The notes under the pieces: model-generated
Seen by the model: the letters and a program-made list of their open reading frames with translations, nothing else
Database searches by the model: none
Told to the model about the DNA's origin: nothing
Source: Gemmatimonadota bacterium
Lineage (GTDB): Bacteria > Gemmatimonadota > Gemmatimonadetes > Palauibacterales > Palauibacteraceae
DNA length: 46,136 nucleotides
Direction of reading: 5' to 3'
Assembly: GCA_022820995.1 (NCBI GenBank)
Contig: JAJEEM010000034.1
Span: 1 to 46,136 of the forward strand
Shown: positions 35,594-42,929 of the stretch, piece after piece
Numbering within the stretch: the stretch's first letter is position 1
Layout: each line of letters starts with the position of its first letter
Program-made: the position numbers and the translations under genes

Positions 35594-36799
35594 TCACCGG
35601 CCCGCGATGTACGCCGCCCAGTCGTCCATGAGCCGGCGCCGGCGGGCGAACAGATCCGTGCGCCGGTAGGCCGCTTCGACCTTGTTCCGGACGACGTGCG
35701 CGAGCGCCGCCTCGACGACCTCGGGCGGATGATCCGTCTCCTCGGCCGCCCAGTCGCGAAAGCTCGACCGGAAGCCGTGCGGCACCGCCGGGATCTCGTG
35801 CTTCCGGAGCAACCGGCGCAGGGTCTTGTCCGCGAGCGGCTCCGCACCATCGCGGGTGAACACCAGCGGCCCCCCCGCGCCGTCCAGCGCGCGCGCCTCG
35901 TCGAGGATCTCCCGAGCGCGGCGGCACAGCGGCACCTGATGCTCGCGCTTCGCCTTCATGCGCGTCGCGGGGATCTTCCACACGCCCTCCGCCCGATCGA
36001 CCTCCGCCCACACGGCCCACCGCACCTCGCCCCACCTCGCCGCCGTGAGCACCAGGAACTCGAACGCGAGCGGGGCCGCCGGCAGCCTCCCGGATCCCCG
36101 CACCGCCTCGATCGCCGCGGCGACTTCGCGGTGCGGCAATGCGCGCATGTGTTCCACGACATGGCTCTGCGGGCCGAGCACCGATCTGAGCCAGCCGCAG
36201 GGATTGTCGGTGCGGAATTCCATCGCGACCGCCCATTCCAGCACGGAGCCGATTCTCTGATGCACACACCGGGCCGTGGCCGCCTTCGTATGCCAGATCG
36301 GCGTGAGGAGCTCCAGAACGTCGGCGCTCGTGACCTCCGAGACCGGCATCCCTCCGATGCGCGGGAAGGCGTACCGCTCGAGGGCCGAGATCCAGTCCCT
36401 TCGGTGCTTCTCGCTGCGCCATGCGGCCTGCTTCTGCTCCAGAACGCGCGCTGTCGCTTCGGCGAAGCTGGGCACGCGCCGGGCACGCCGCCTCTCCGCG
36501 AGCGGGTCGCCGCCTGCCCGGGCGAGCTTGCGATTCGCCCGCGCCTTCTTCCTGGCCTCGGCCAGCGGAACCAGCGCCACGCTGCCGAGCCCGAAGTCGC
36601 GGCGCCGACCTCGGATCACGAGACGCTGGACCCAACTCCGGGCTCCGCTCGGCTGGACGAAGAGGTACAGCCCGTTGCCGTCGCAGTACCGGCCCGGCGG
36701 CGCCGAACGCACGAACCCGGCCGACAGGGCCTTGTCGGGATGCCGGCCCTTCGGCTTCGTTCGCCGACGCGGAACGGGGGAATGCGTTACGTCATCCAT
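35594..36799 (-). CDS. P4-type tyrosine recombinase/integrase
   Basis: The 401-aa protein has the DUF4102/P4-integrase N-terminal arm-binding region (YCDGNGLYLFVQPSGARSWV, GLGSVALVPLAEARKKA), a SAM-like core-binding region (about 110-190) and the catalytic domain. The catalytic residues are visible: R in AARWGEVRWA, HGFR, LAH and the nucleophile Tyr in AYRRTDLF. The start is the ATG at 36799, about 7 nt after a -10, so the mRNA may be nearly leaderless. No adjacent tRNA target or att repeat was found. It marks a mobile segment next to a truncated surface-protein gene. Confidence 0.92.
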   Translation of the reverse strand: MDDVTHSPVPRRRTKPKGRHPDKALSAGFVRSAPPGRYCDGNGLYLFVQPSGARSWVQRLVIRGRRRDFGLGSVALVPLAEARKKARANRKLARAGGDPLAERRRARRVPSFAEATARVLEQKQAAWRSEKHRRDWISALERYAFPRIGGMPVSEVTSADVLELLTPIWHTKAATARCVHQRIGSVLEWAVAMEFRTDNPCGWLRSVLGPQSHVVEHMRALPHREVAAAIEAVRGSGRLPAAPLAFEFLVLTAARWGEVRWAVWAEVDRAEGVWKIPATRMKAKREHQVPLCRRAREILDEARALDGAGGPLVFTRDGAEPLADKTLRRLLRKHEIPAVPHGFRSSFRDWAAEETDHPPEVVEAALAHVVRNKVEAAYRRTDLFARRRRLMDDWAAYIAGR

Positions 36800-36805
36800 T
36801 ACCGC

Positions 36806-36835
36806 ATCGTACACGACAAATGTGCGCCCGGTCAA
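36806..36835 (-). promoter_or_regulatory. Promoter of the integrase gene
   Basis: TTGACC (36835-36830) and TACGAT (36811-36806) are 18 bp apart on the minus strand. The -10 ends only 6 nt before the ATG, so the transcript should have almost no leader. Confidence 0.6.
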
Positions 36836-36942
36836 AGGAATGTCGGGGGTAGGGCGGCGGTGCACGCAAGTGATCGTAACTCCTTGTTGGTAAATCGCAT
36901 GACATATTCGTGACGGAGCCGCCCCACATACGCGATTTCCGT

Positions 36943-37179
36943 CGGGCGGCTGTCACGATAACAGCGGCCGACCCTGACGGTCTACAGGCCAACCAGGGCT
37001 TCAACGTCACGGTCGAAGCGGCAGCGACGAACAACGCTCCGGTGGCGCAGGGAACGATCCCGGGTTAGAGCCTTGCGATCGGCGGCACGTCGACGATCGA
37101 CGCGGCCGGCTACTTCAGCGACGCGGACGGCGACGAGCTGTCCTACACGGGCGCCAGCTCGAACGAAGGCGTCGCGACG
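36943..37179 (+). pseudogene. Truncated 5' remnant of the giant surface-protein gene
   Basis: In the same frame as the next CDS this stretch encodes AVTITAADPDG, then NQGFNVTVE, NNAPVAQGTIPG and, after an amber codon (TAG at 37066-37068), SLAIGGTSTIDAAGYF. These are BIG-like repeats like those downstream, where the matching position is Ser (TCG). Upstream of about 36943 the similarity to the repeat stops abruptly. The gene is therefore both truncated and interrupted. Confidence 0.8.
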
Positions 37180-40100
37180 GTGTCGATGGACGGTTCGAGC
37201 GCGACGATCACCGCGGTCGCCGCCGGCGATGCCGTGATCACGATCACCGCGAGCGATGGGTCCGCATCGGCGTCGCAGGGCTTCACCGTGACGGTCGCGG
37301 CGGCGCCCGCGAACAACCCGCCGGTTGCGGTGGGCACGATTCCGGGCTCGAGCCTGGAGATCGGCGGCATGTCGACGATCGACGCGGCGGGCTACTTCCG
37401 CGACGCGGACGGCGATGAGCTGACGTACACGGGCTCCAGCTCGAATCCGGGCGTCGCGACGGTTGCGATGGAGGGCTCGGAGGCGACGATCACCGCCGTA
37501 ACGGCAGGCGATGCCGTCATCACGATCACGGCGAGCGACGGCGAAGCGTCGGTGTCTCAGGGCTTCCGCGTGGACGTCAACGCGGGTCCGAAGGCGGCCA
37601 CGGTCGTGATCTCGCGGCTGCTGGACGCGAACCGTCAGCAGATCGGCGACCCGACGGGCATCTCGGGCACGATCTACGCGGTCCTCGATGTGCAGTCGAA
37701 CGACGAGACGTGGAATGAGATCGGTCTCACGCTGAACGGCGAGACCGTGACGCCCCTGTGCCAGGGCCGCACCGGCGGCAGTTCCGCCGACGCGATCGCG
37801 GGTCCCGGACTTGCGGCCGCGGGGCAGGTCGAGATCGAGTGCCAGCTCAACACCAACGCGGTGATGGGCGAGTGCGTGGGGATGCAACTCGATCCCAAGT
37901 ACGCCAACGGCGAGTACGATCTGGGCGCCTTCCTCATGACGACGACGGACGAGCGTCGCGATGCCGTCGCCAATCAGCCGATCGCGCTCGACAACCACGG
38001 GTTCGTGAAGATCGCGCACATGCCGGGCGACCGGATGGAGGTTGGGGCGCACACTGCCGGCCTCACCTTCTACGGCGGTCCGAACGCCGAGGGCAACGTC
38101 AACATGTTCCACGCGTGCCCGGTCGCGTACGACGGCACCGTGGTCGGCAAGATGCGGCTGTCCACGCGGCTGACGGACACCGACCAGCAGGCCGTGGACG
38201 GCACCTCGCTGAGCTTCAGGGAGAGCCGGTTCGGTTCTGACTCTCCGAGCAAGGAAGCGCCGTTCACGTGGTCGGCCGGCACGCAGTGGTGGAGCCCGAA
38301 CAACGGCGTGGAGAACATGCCGGGCGAGACCGAGACGTGGATCGTCAACGACGGACAGATCCTCGACCCGAACGGCCTCGACGTCACCGCGATGTTCCGC
38401 GCGGCCGGCGAGACGGCCAAGTTCGGCCCGCTTCACTTCGACTTCAAGGCGCCGGCGATCACCGGCACCTCGCAGGTCGTGATCGCGACTTCGGACAATC
38501 CCACGCATCGCAGCTGGGGTCCCGTGACGGACACGTACTACATCGACGGGGCCGGGGGCGGCACGCGACGCTTCCAGATCACGGAGATGTCCGACATGGG
38601 TGTCGGACACGTGTACGGCGTGACCTCGGCGATCGCCGTGGGCGACTACTCGGCGGGCAGGAATGCCGACAAGAACCCGGACACGGCGTTCACGCCCATC
38701 GAGGGTCTCGAGAACGTCATGTTCATCAACCAGCTGGACGAGGAAGACAACTCGGTCGATGGCATAGCCGATGGCGGCGGCGTGGACACCTACGTGGCCG
38801 AGCTCCAGTCTCTCGCGGACCGGCTGGGCAACGGCACCTGGCTCGGTGGCGGCAGGGTCCGTACGGCCTCGCACTTCGGCGTGGACCGCACGGCGCCCGA
38901 GATCAGCCGCCAGCGGCCTTCCGAAGCGCTGGTGCTGTCGAGCAACACGCTGCACTTCGAGGTCGAAGAGCCGCGGCTCGCGACCGGCGAGACGGCCAGT
39001 GGGCTGGCGGACACGGTCAGGGCATGGGCCGGCAGCTCGAGCCGCACCTCCGGCCGGGTGTACTGGAGTGGTGGAGCGACGGCCGTCAACGGATCGGTCA
39101 CGCTCGACATCACGCCGGAGGCGGGAAGCGTCTTCGCGCGTGAACAGAGCCACACCGTGTACGTCGATATCGCCGACGGCGCCGGCAACTACACGGGCAC
39201 GTCCTTCACCTTCACGCGCGACCAGACCGACCCGGTCCTCTCGCTGTCCGCGGTGCCGAGCAACTTCGGCTTGACGACGGCGAAGTCGGTGAGCGTGACC
39301 GTGGCGGGGACGCTGAACGACGCGACCGAGATCCGGCGCGCGTTCCTGAGCATCCACGCCGGCGCCACGTGCGCAGAGGGAGACGATCCGTTGAAGGGGT
39401 CGCAGGTGAGCGGTCCCGTGCGGCGGCTCGACAACGGCACCAACTCGATCGAGTTCTCCGAGGTGTTCACGGTCAAGCAGGGCGACGACCTCGCCGATAC
39501 GAGCTACTGCTTCTACCTGAAGGCCGAGGATGACGCGCGCGACTCCGATGACCGCGCCGCCGCCAACGCCTACAGCGATATGGTCTCCTCGTTCACCGTG
39601 ATCTGGCCCGGCACGAAGCCGACGGACCCGCCTCCGGGCCCGACGTTCGAGTTCAACACGCGAACGGACGACACGGATCCGGCGACGGCGGCAGCAGCGG
39701 ATTCGCTGAGCGTGGGTGAGGGCGCGACGACCGGCAACGTCTACCACGTCACGCTGAAGGATGCGCCGGCGTCGGCAACGTACCCGCTCACGCTGATGGT
39801 CGATCCGCCGGCTACGGTGACGGTGGCTCCGGTCGGCGGCACCGACATGATGTTCGCGTCGGTGAGCGACACGGTCTCGCTGGTGGTCACCACCGCGCAC
39901 GACCTGAACAACGTCTCCGAACTGAGGAGCCTGACCCACAGCGCGACGGGCTTCGACGACACGCCGTTTGCGGTGCGCGTGATGGACGACGACTACGCAA
40001 TCACCGTGAATCGGTCGTCCGTACGGGAGGATGACGACGCCGTGAAGGTCGCGGTGACTTTGTCGGGGGCCCCCACGGCGAGCCCGGTGAGCGTGGGGTT

Positions 40101-40680
40101 CAATGTCGGAGGGGCTGCGGGATCGGGTGACTTCGCGGCCATCAGTGACCTCTCCATGACCATCGCGGCGGGTATGACGTCGGTGACGGACACCGTCGAG
40201 GTGGATGCGACCGATGACGGCGCCCAGGACGAGCAGAACGAGTATATCGCCGTGGGCGTCAGCGGGAGCGACCCCGCCGCGGTGTACTACGCGCCTGCGC
40301 AGATCATGATCATCGACGACGATCCGGACATTCAGCTGTCGCTGAGCCAGACCGAGGCGGCTGAGAGTGCCGGTGCCGTGACCCTCACGATCACGGCCAC
40401 GGCGAAGAGCGAGGTGAGTGGAATCATCACCGCGGCGATCGCGATCGCCGGTGCCGATGGGGCTACGGCGGACGACTTCACCGCCACGACTCCCGTGCAG
40501 CTCAGGATCGATGCGGGAGAGACGGTTGGAACGGCGACCACGACGGTGACGATCAGCGAGGACGCCTTGAACGACGATGGCGAGACGATCGAGTTCACGG
40601 CCCCGAACGTCACGGTCGGAGGCAAGGACTACACGTTCGGCAGCGTCAAACTGGCGATCGTGGACAACGACGACTCGTAA
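37180..40680 (+). CDS. Large BIG-like/Calx-beta surface-type protein, 5'-truncated paralogue 1
   Basis: From a GTG at 37180 the open frame encodes 1166 aa. It holds one and a half BIG-like repeats (DADGDELTYTGSSSNPGVAT...GDAVITITASDG), a ~650-aa central region rich in aromatic and acidic residues (FYGGPNAEGNVNMFHACPVAYDG), an Ig-like segment after DQTDPVLSLSAVPSNFG, a Pro-rich hinge near 808 and two Calx-beta domains (about 940-1045 and 1050-1166). Calx-beta domains bind calcium and are common in adhesins. No signal peptide remains, so this copy may be silent or a donor. It is very similar to the convergent gene at 42930-46136. Confidence 0.75.
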   Translation: MSMDGSSATITAVAAGDAVITITASDGSASASQGFTVTVAAAPANNPPVAVGTIPGSSLEIGGMSTIDAAGYFRDADGDELTYTGSSSNPGVATVAMEGSEATITAVTAGDAVITITASDGEASVSQGFRVDVNAGPKAATVVISRLLDANRQQIGDPTGISGTIYAVLDVQSNDETWNEIGLTLNGETVTPLCQGRTGGSSADAIAGPGLAAAGQVEIECQLNTNAVMGECVGMQLDPKYANGEYDLGAFLMTTTDERRDAVANQPIALDNHGFVKIAHMPGDRMEVGAHTAGLTFYGGPNAEGNVNMFHACPVAYDGTVVGKMRLSTRLTDTDQQAVDGTSLSFRESRFGSDSPSKEAPFTWSAGTQWWSPNNGVENMPGETETWIVNDGQILDPNGLDVTAMFRAAGETAKFGPLHFDFKAPAITGTSQVVIATSDNPTHRSWGPVTDTYYIDGAGGGTRRFQITEMSDMGVGHVYGVTSAIAVGDYSAGRNADKNPDTAFTPIEGLENVMFINQLDEEDNSVDGIADGGGVDTYVAELQSLADRLGNGTWLGGGRVRTASHFGVDRTAPEISRQRPSEALVLSSNTLHFEVEEPRLATGETASGLADTVRAWAGSSSRTSGRVYWSGGATAVNGSVTLDITPEAGSVFAREQSHTVYVDIADGAGNYTGTSFTFTRDQTDPVLSLSAVPSNFGLTTAKSVSVTVAGTLNDATEIRRAFLSIHAGATCAEGDDPLKGSQVSGPVRRLDNGTNSIEFSEVFTVKQGDDLADTSYCFYLKAEDDARDSDDRAAANAYSDMVSSFTVIWPGTKPTDPPPGPTFEFNTRTDDTDPATAAAADSLSVGEGATTGNVYHVTLKDAPASATYPLTLMVDPPATVTVAPVGGTDMMFASVSDTVSLVVTTAHDLNNVSELRSLTHSATGFDDTPFAVRVMDDDYAITVNRSSVREDDDAVKVAVTLSGAPTASPVSVGFNVGGAAGSGDFAAISDLSMTIAAGMTSVTDTVEVDATDDGAQDEQNEYIAVGVSGSDPAAVYYAPAQIMIIDDDPDIQLSLSQTEAAESAGAVTLTITATAKSEVSGIITAAIAIAGADGATADDFTATTPVQLRIDAGETVGTATTTVTISEDALNDDGETIEFTAPNVTVGGKDYTFGSVKLAIVDNDDS

Positions 40681-40712
40681 ACCTCAACGGTCTCTGACGA
40701 GAGGCCTTTCTG

Positions 40713-40757
40713 AAGCGGCCCCCCGCGAAGTCTGCGGGGGGCCGCTTCTTTCTTTTC
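40713..40757 (+). terminator. Intrinsic terminator of giant gene 1
   Basis: A 14-bp GC-rich stem (40713-40726 with 40734-40747) with a 7-nt loop GAAGTCT is followed by a T-rich tract TTTCTTTT. The stem and loop are identical to the terminator of the convergent paralogue. Confidence 0.9.
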
Positions 40758-40782
40758 GCCGAACCTTTTGAGGATCTTGCCC

Positions 40783-41309
40783 GTGACCCACCCTCGCCTC
40801 CATCGGCTTCAGTCGCGCGGACGCGCCAGATCCACGTCGTTCCTCTGCGCGTTCCTGGCGAGCCTCGCTAGTTCGCCGTGTTCGATACCGCGCAGAACGC
40901 ATGGATCGAGATCGACGATCTGTTCGGACATTCACGGCGCATCGCGGCGACGCCGCATTCGTACGATCACCTCCGGCTGGGGCACGGCACGGACGGCTAC
41001 TTCGTGTTCGAGGTCGGCGGGGGCGATTTCGGCAGGACGCTCCTCAGGCTGAACCTGGACGCACCGCTGCAAGGCGGTCGCCTGGGCGATTTTCTGGACC
41101 GCATCGTGGACATCTGGCTGGTGAACGGGGGCGCCGCCGAGGCGATCGCGCTGTTCGACTGGGTGGGGGTCTCCGGTGGTCGCCGCGCCGGCCGGCGACG
41201 CCGACGCGCCGCCCGGGTTCGATCGGGTGAGGGCGGCCGCCGGTTCGCCCGCCGCGAATCACATCCGACTCTCCGGCGGGACGGTCATGCGCGACAGAAA
41301 CCGCGCTAG
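40783..41309 (+). pseudogene. Possible frameshifted ORF remnant
   Basis: A GTG at 40783 begins a hydrophobic, signal-like N-terminus (STSFLCAFLASLASS). The more protein-like sequence FDTAQNAWIEIDDLFGHSRR through GGAAEAIALFDWVGVSGG continues in a different frame (open from 40878 to 41309) before degenerating into Arg-rich sequence. This pattern fits a gene broken by a frameshift. I recognise no family. It may instead be a chance ORF. Confidence 0.35.
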
Positions 41310-41349
41310 CTGCACCTGATTTCGTAAGGTGCCGCAGGGACTTCTGGAG

Positions 41350-41364
41350 TTGAGGCTGTGTTGA
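41350..41364 (+). promoter_or_regulatory. TTGA-N7-TTGA direct repeat upstream of the 152-aa coiled-coil gene
   Basis: TTGAGGCTGTGTTGA has an 11-bp period, 65 bp before the ATG. Downstream TTTGGT and TATTCT are 17 bp apart, a plausible -35/-10 pair placing the repeat just upstream of the -35. Confidence 0.6.
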
Positions 41365-41429
41365 GCCTCGTTTCGATTTTGGTGTGGTAGCTCGAGTCGT
41401 TATTCTGAACCCACACCGAAGGAGCGTGC

Positions 41430-41888
41430 ATGCCCGGCCCGAAGACGCAAACCCTTGAATCCGGCGCGGATGCCGGCTCGGCGCGCGCTGACGACGGCCG
41501 GTCCCGTACAGGCACTCGACGGTCGGGGGCCACGGACGGCATTACGATCACGCGCTGGAGCCTGGGACTCTCCCTGACGGTCGCGCTCACCGTCGTGACG
41601 GCCGCCTTCACTCTCGTGTGGAATCAGACCGTGAGGCTCGGTGACACGCAGGTGCAACTCGTCGCGACCGTCGCCGACCTGGGCGGGCGGATGACGGGAC
41701 TCGAATCGCGGATGACCGGCCTCGAAACACGCGTGACCCGTCTTGAGGCGCGGATGACAGGCCTCGAATCGGAAATGCGCGACCTGCGTGTGGAGGTCCG
41801 CGAAGAGATCGGCGGTCTACGCGAAGAAGTACGTGAACTCGCCGATCTCATCCGCGCACGGGAGTTATCCGGCTCGCCCGCTCAGTAG
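41430..41888 (+). CDS. Small membrane coiled-coil protein, paralogue of the 31576 gene
   Basis: The 152-aa protein has a GGAG ribosome-binding site, a basic head and DGITITRWSLGL before one transmembrane helix (about 46-68). It then has heptads MTGLESRMTGLETRVTRLEA and a final helix EVREEIGGLREEVRELADL. The head/TM junction is shared with the minus-strand protein at 31576-32070, while the heptads differ, so the coiled coil has diversified. Function is unknown; a membrane-tethered oligomer or scaffold is likely. Confidence 0.7.
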   Translation: MPGPKTQTLESGADAGSARADDGRSRTGTRRSGATDGITITRWSLGLSLTVALTVVTAAFTLVWNQTVRLGDTQVQLVATVADLGGRMTGLESRMTGLETRVTRLEARMTGLESEMRDLRVEVREEIGGLREEVRELADLIRARELSGSPAQ

Positions 41889-41904
41889 ATGTATCTTCAC
41901 CAGG

Positions 41905-42153
41905 ATGTCTGTTGTGGACCTGCAATGCACGGCGGTGTTCCGGAGGGTCCCTGAAGGCTACATCGCCTTCGTCGAGGAGTTCCCCGGTGCCAACACCCAA
42001 GGCGCCTCCCTCGAAGAAGCCCGCACGAACCTTCGCGAAGCCGTCGCCATGGTGATCGAAGCCAACCGGGAAATGGCCCGCGAGGACGCCAGCGGCGGTG
42101 CGGTCATCAGAGAGCCGATCACCGTCACCGCGAACTCCGACGAGGCGGCGTGA
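41905..42153 (+). CDS. HicB-like antitoxin, orphan
   Basis: The 82-aa protein has the HicB alpha-beta fold: a strand pair FRRVPEGYIAFVEEFPGANTQG and the helix SLEEARTNLREAVAMVIEANREM. The start is the ATG at 41905. HicB normally pairs with the dsRBD-like toxin HicA; no HicA-like ORF is found on either side (upstream is the coiled-coil gene, downstream a convergent gene). It may be a remnant of a lost TA pair or act on a distant HicA. Confidence 0.75.
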   Translation: MSVVDLQCTAVFRRVPEGYIAFVEEFPGANTQGASLEEARTNLREAVAMVIEANREMAREDASGGAVIREPITVTANSDEAA

Positions 42154-42244
42154 GCGAAGAAACCTGGACAGGAAGCCCACACGCCGCGCGCGGGAGATGC
42201 CCGGCCCGCCGGCTCGGTAGACTTCAACCGCCCCGGTGCCCGCG

Positions 42245-42658
42245 TCAGGCGGGATCGGTGCCCGTATCCGGAAGGGGCACTCCGAACACGCTCCCCTCGA
42301 GTCTGGCCACGCGGTCGCTCATGGTCACGCGCGCCTCGACCATCTCGGAGTGGACGGCGTCGATTCGGTCGCGCAGGCCGGCAATGTCGCTCTTCAGCTC
42401 GCCGCGCAGGCCGGCGATTTCGCCCTTCAGCTCGTCTCGCACGCCGACGAGTTCGCCCTTCAGCTCGTCCCGCACGCCGGCGATTTCGCTCTTCAGCTCG
42501 CCGCGAAGTTCCTTCTGTACCCTCTTGATCTGACCCGAGAGGTTGTCGGTTTTTTTCGTGAGAGTCCCGATGCCGCGAAGGGCGAGGCCGCCCATCGTCC
42601 CGCCCACGCCGACGACCGCCACCAGGATGCTCAGGATTCCGATCACGTCCAATCCCAT
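42245..42658 (-). CDS. Small membrane protein with 11-residue coiled-coil repeats
   Basis: The 137-aa protein starts MGLDVIGILSILVAVVGVGG (transmembrane). It contains four tandem 11-residue units ELKSEIAGVRD / ELKGELVGVRD / ELKGEIAGLRG / ELKSDIAGLRD (33-bp DNA repeats), followed by a further amphipathic helix. Eleven-residue (hendecad) repeats form nearly straight or right-handed coils, unlike the heptad proteins here. A TTGA-N7-TTGA element lies 86 bp upstream. Function is unknown. Confidence 0.65.
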   Translation of the reverse strand: MGLDVIGILSILVAVVGVGGTMGGLALRGIGTLTKKTDNLSGQIKRVQKELRGELKSEIAGVRDELKGELVGVRDELKGEIAGLRGELKSDIAGLRDRIDAVHSEMVEARVTMSDRVARLEGSVFGVPLPDTGTDPA

Positions 42659-42744
42659 TGTTGCCACGCCTTCCGCACGAGGTTCGAAGGCGATGCGCGC
42701 CGCGGGCGGCACCCGCCCGTCCGCACCGAACCTCCCGGCCACAA

Positions 42745-42759
42745 TCAATGTCGTATCAA
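42745..42759 (-). promoter_or_regulatory. TTGA-N7-TTGA direct repeat upstream of the hendecad protein gene
   Basis: On the minus strand TTGATACGACATTGA has an 11-bp period, 86 bp before the ATG. A TTCGG block follows 14 bp downstream. No clear -10 is seen. Confidence 0.5.
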
Positions 42760-42849
42760 CTCGAAACGGCCTCAAGTGTATCGACGGCGTGGTACGTCGA
42801 TACCGACGCCAGCCTCGCCACATGCGCGAGGGACGGTGTGCGGAGGAGG

Positions 42850-42897
42850 GGACATAAAGAAAAAGCGGCCCCCCGCAGACTTCGCGGGGGGCCGCTT
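42850..42897 (-). terminator. Intrinsic terminator of giant gene 2
   Basis: On the minus strand, a 14-bp GC stem (42897-42884 with 42876-42863, loop GAAGTCT) is followed by TTTTTCTTT. It is the same hairpin as the terminator at 40713-40757, in inverted orientation. Confidence 0.9.
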
Positions 42898-42929
42898 CCG
42901 TAAGGCCTCTCGTCAGAGACCGCTGGGGT

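Noticed and set aside
35594..36799. Integrase as an invertase switching the two giant genes
   Set aside because: No matched inverted recombination sites were found next to the giant genes; the enzyme is a P4-type integrase, which normally integrates elements.
36982..39939. 985-aa minus-strand ORF opposite giant gene 1
   Set aside because: His/Arg/Asp-rich composition and mirror of the plus-strand coding frame show a GC-rich shadow; the plus frame has domains and a terminator.
42150..42533. Possible HicA toxin directly after HicB
   Set aside because: The ORF is Ser/Arg-rich and antisense to the hendecad coiled-coil gene; it lacks the HicA start, GGSHHxxY-like region and normal length.
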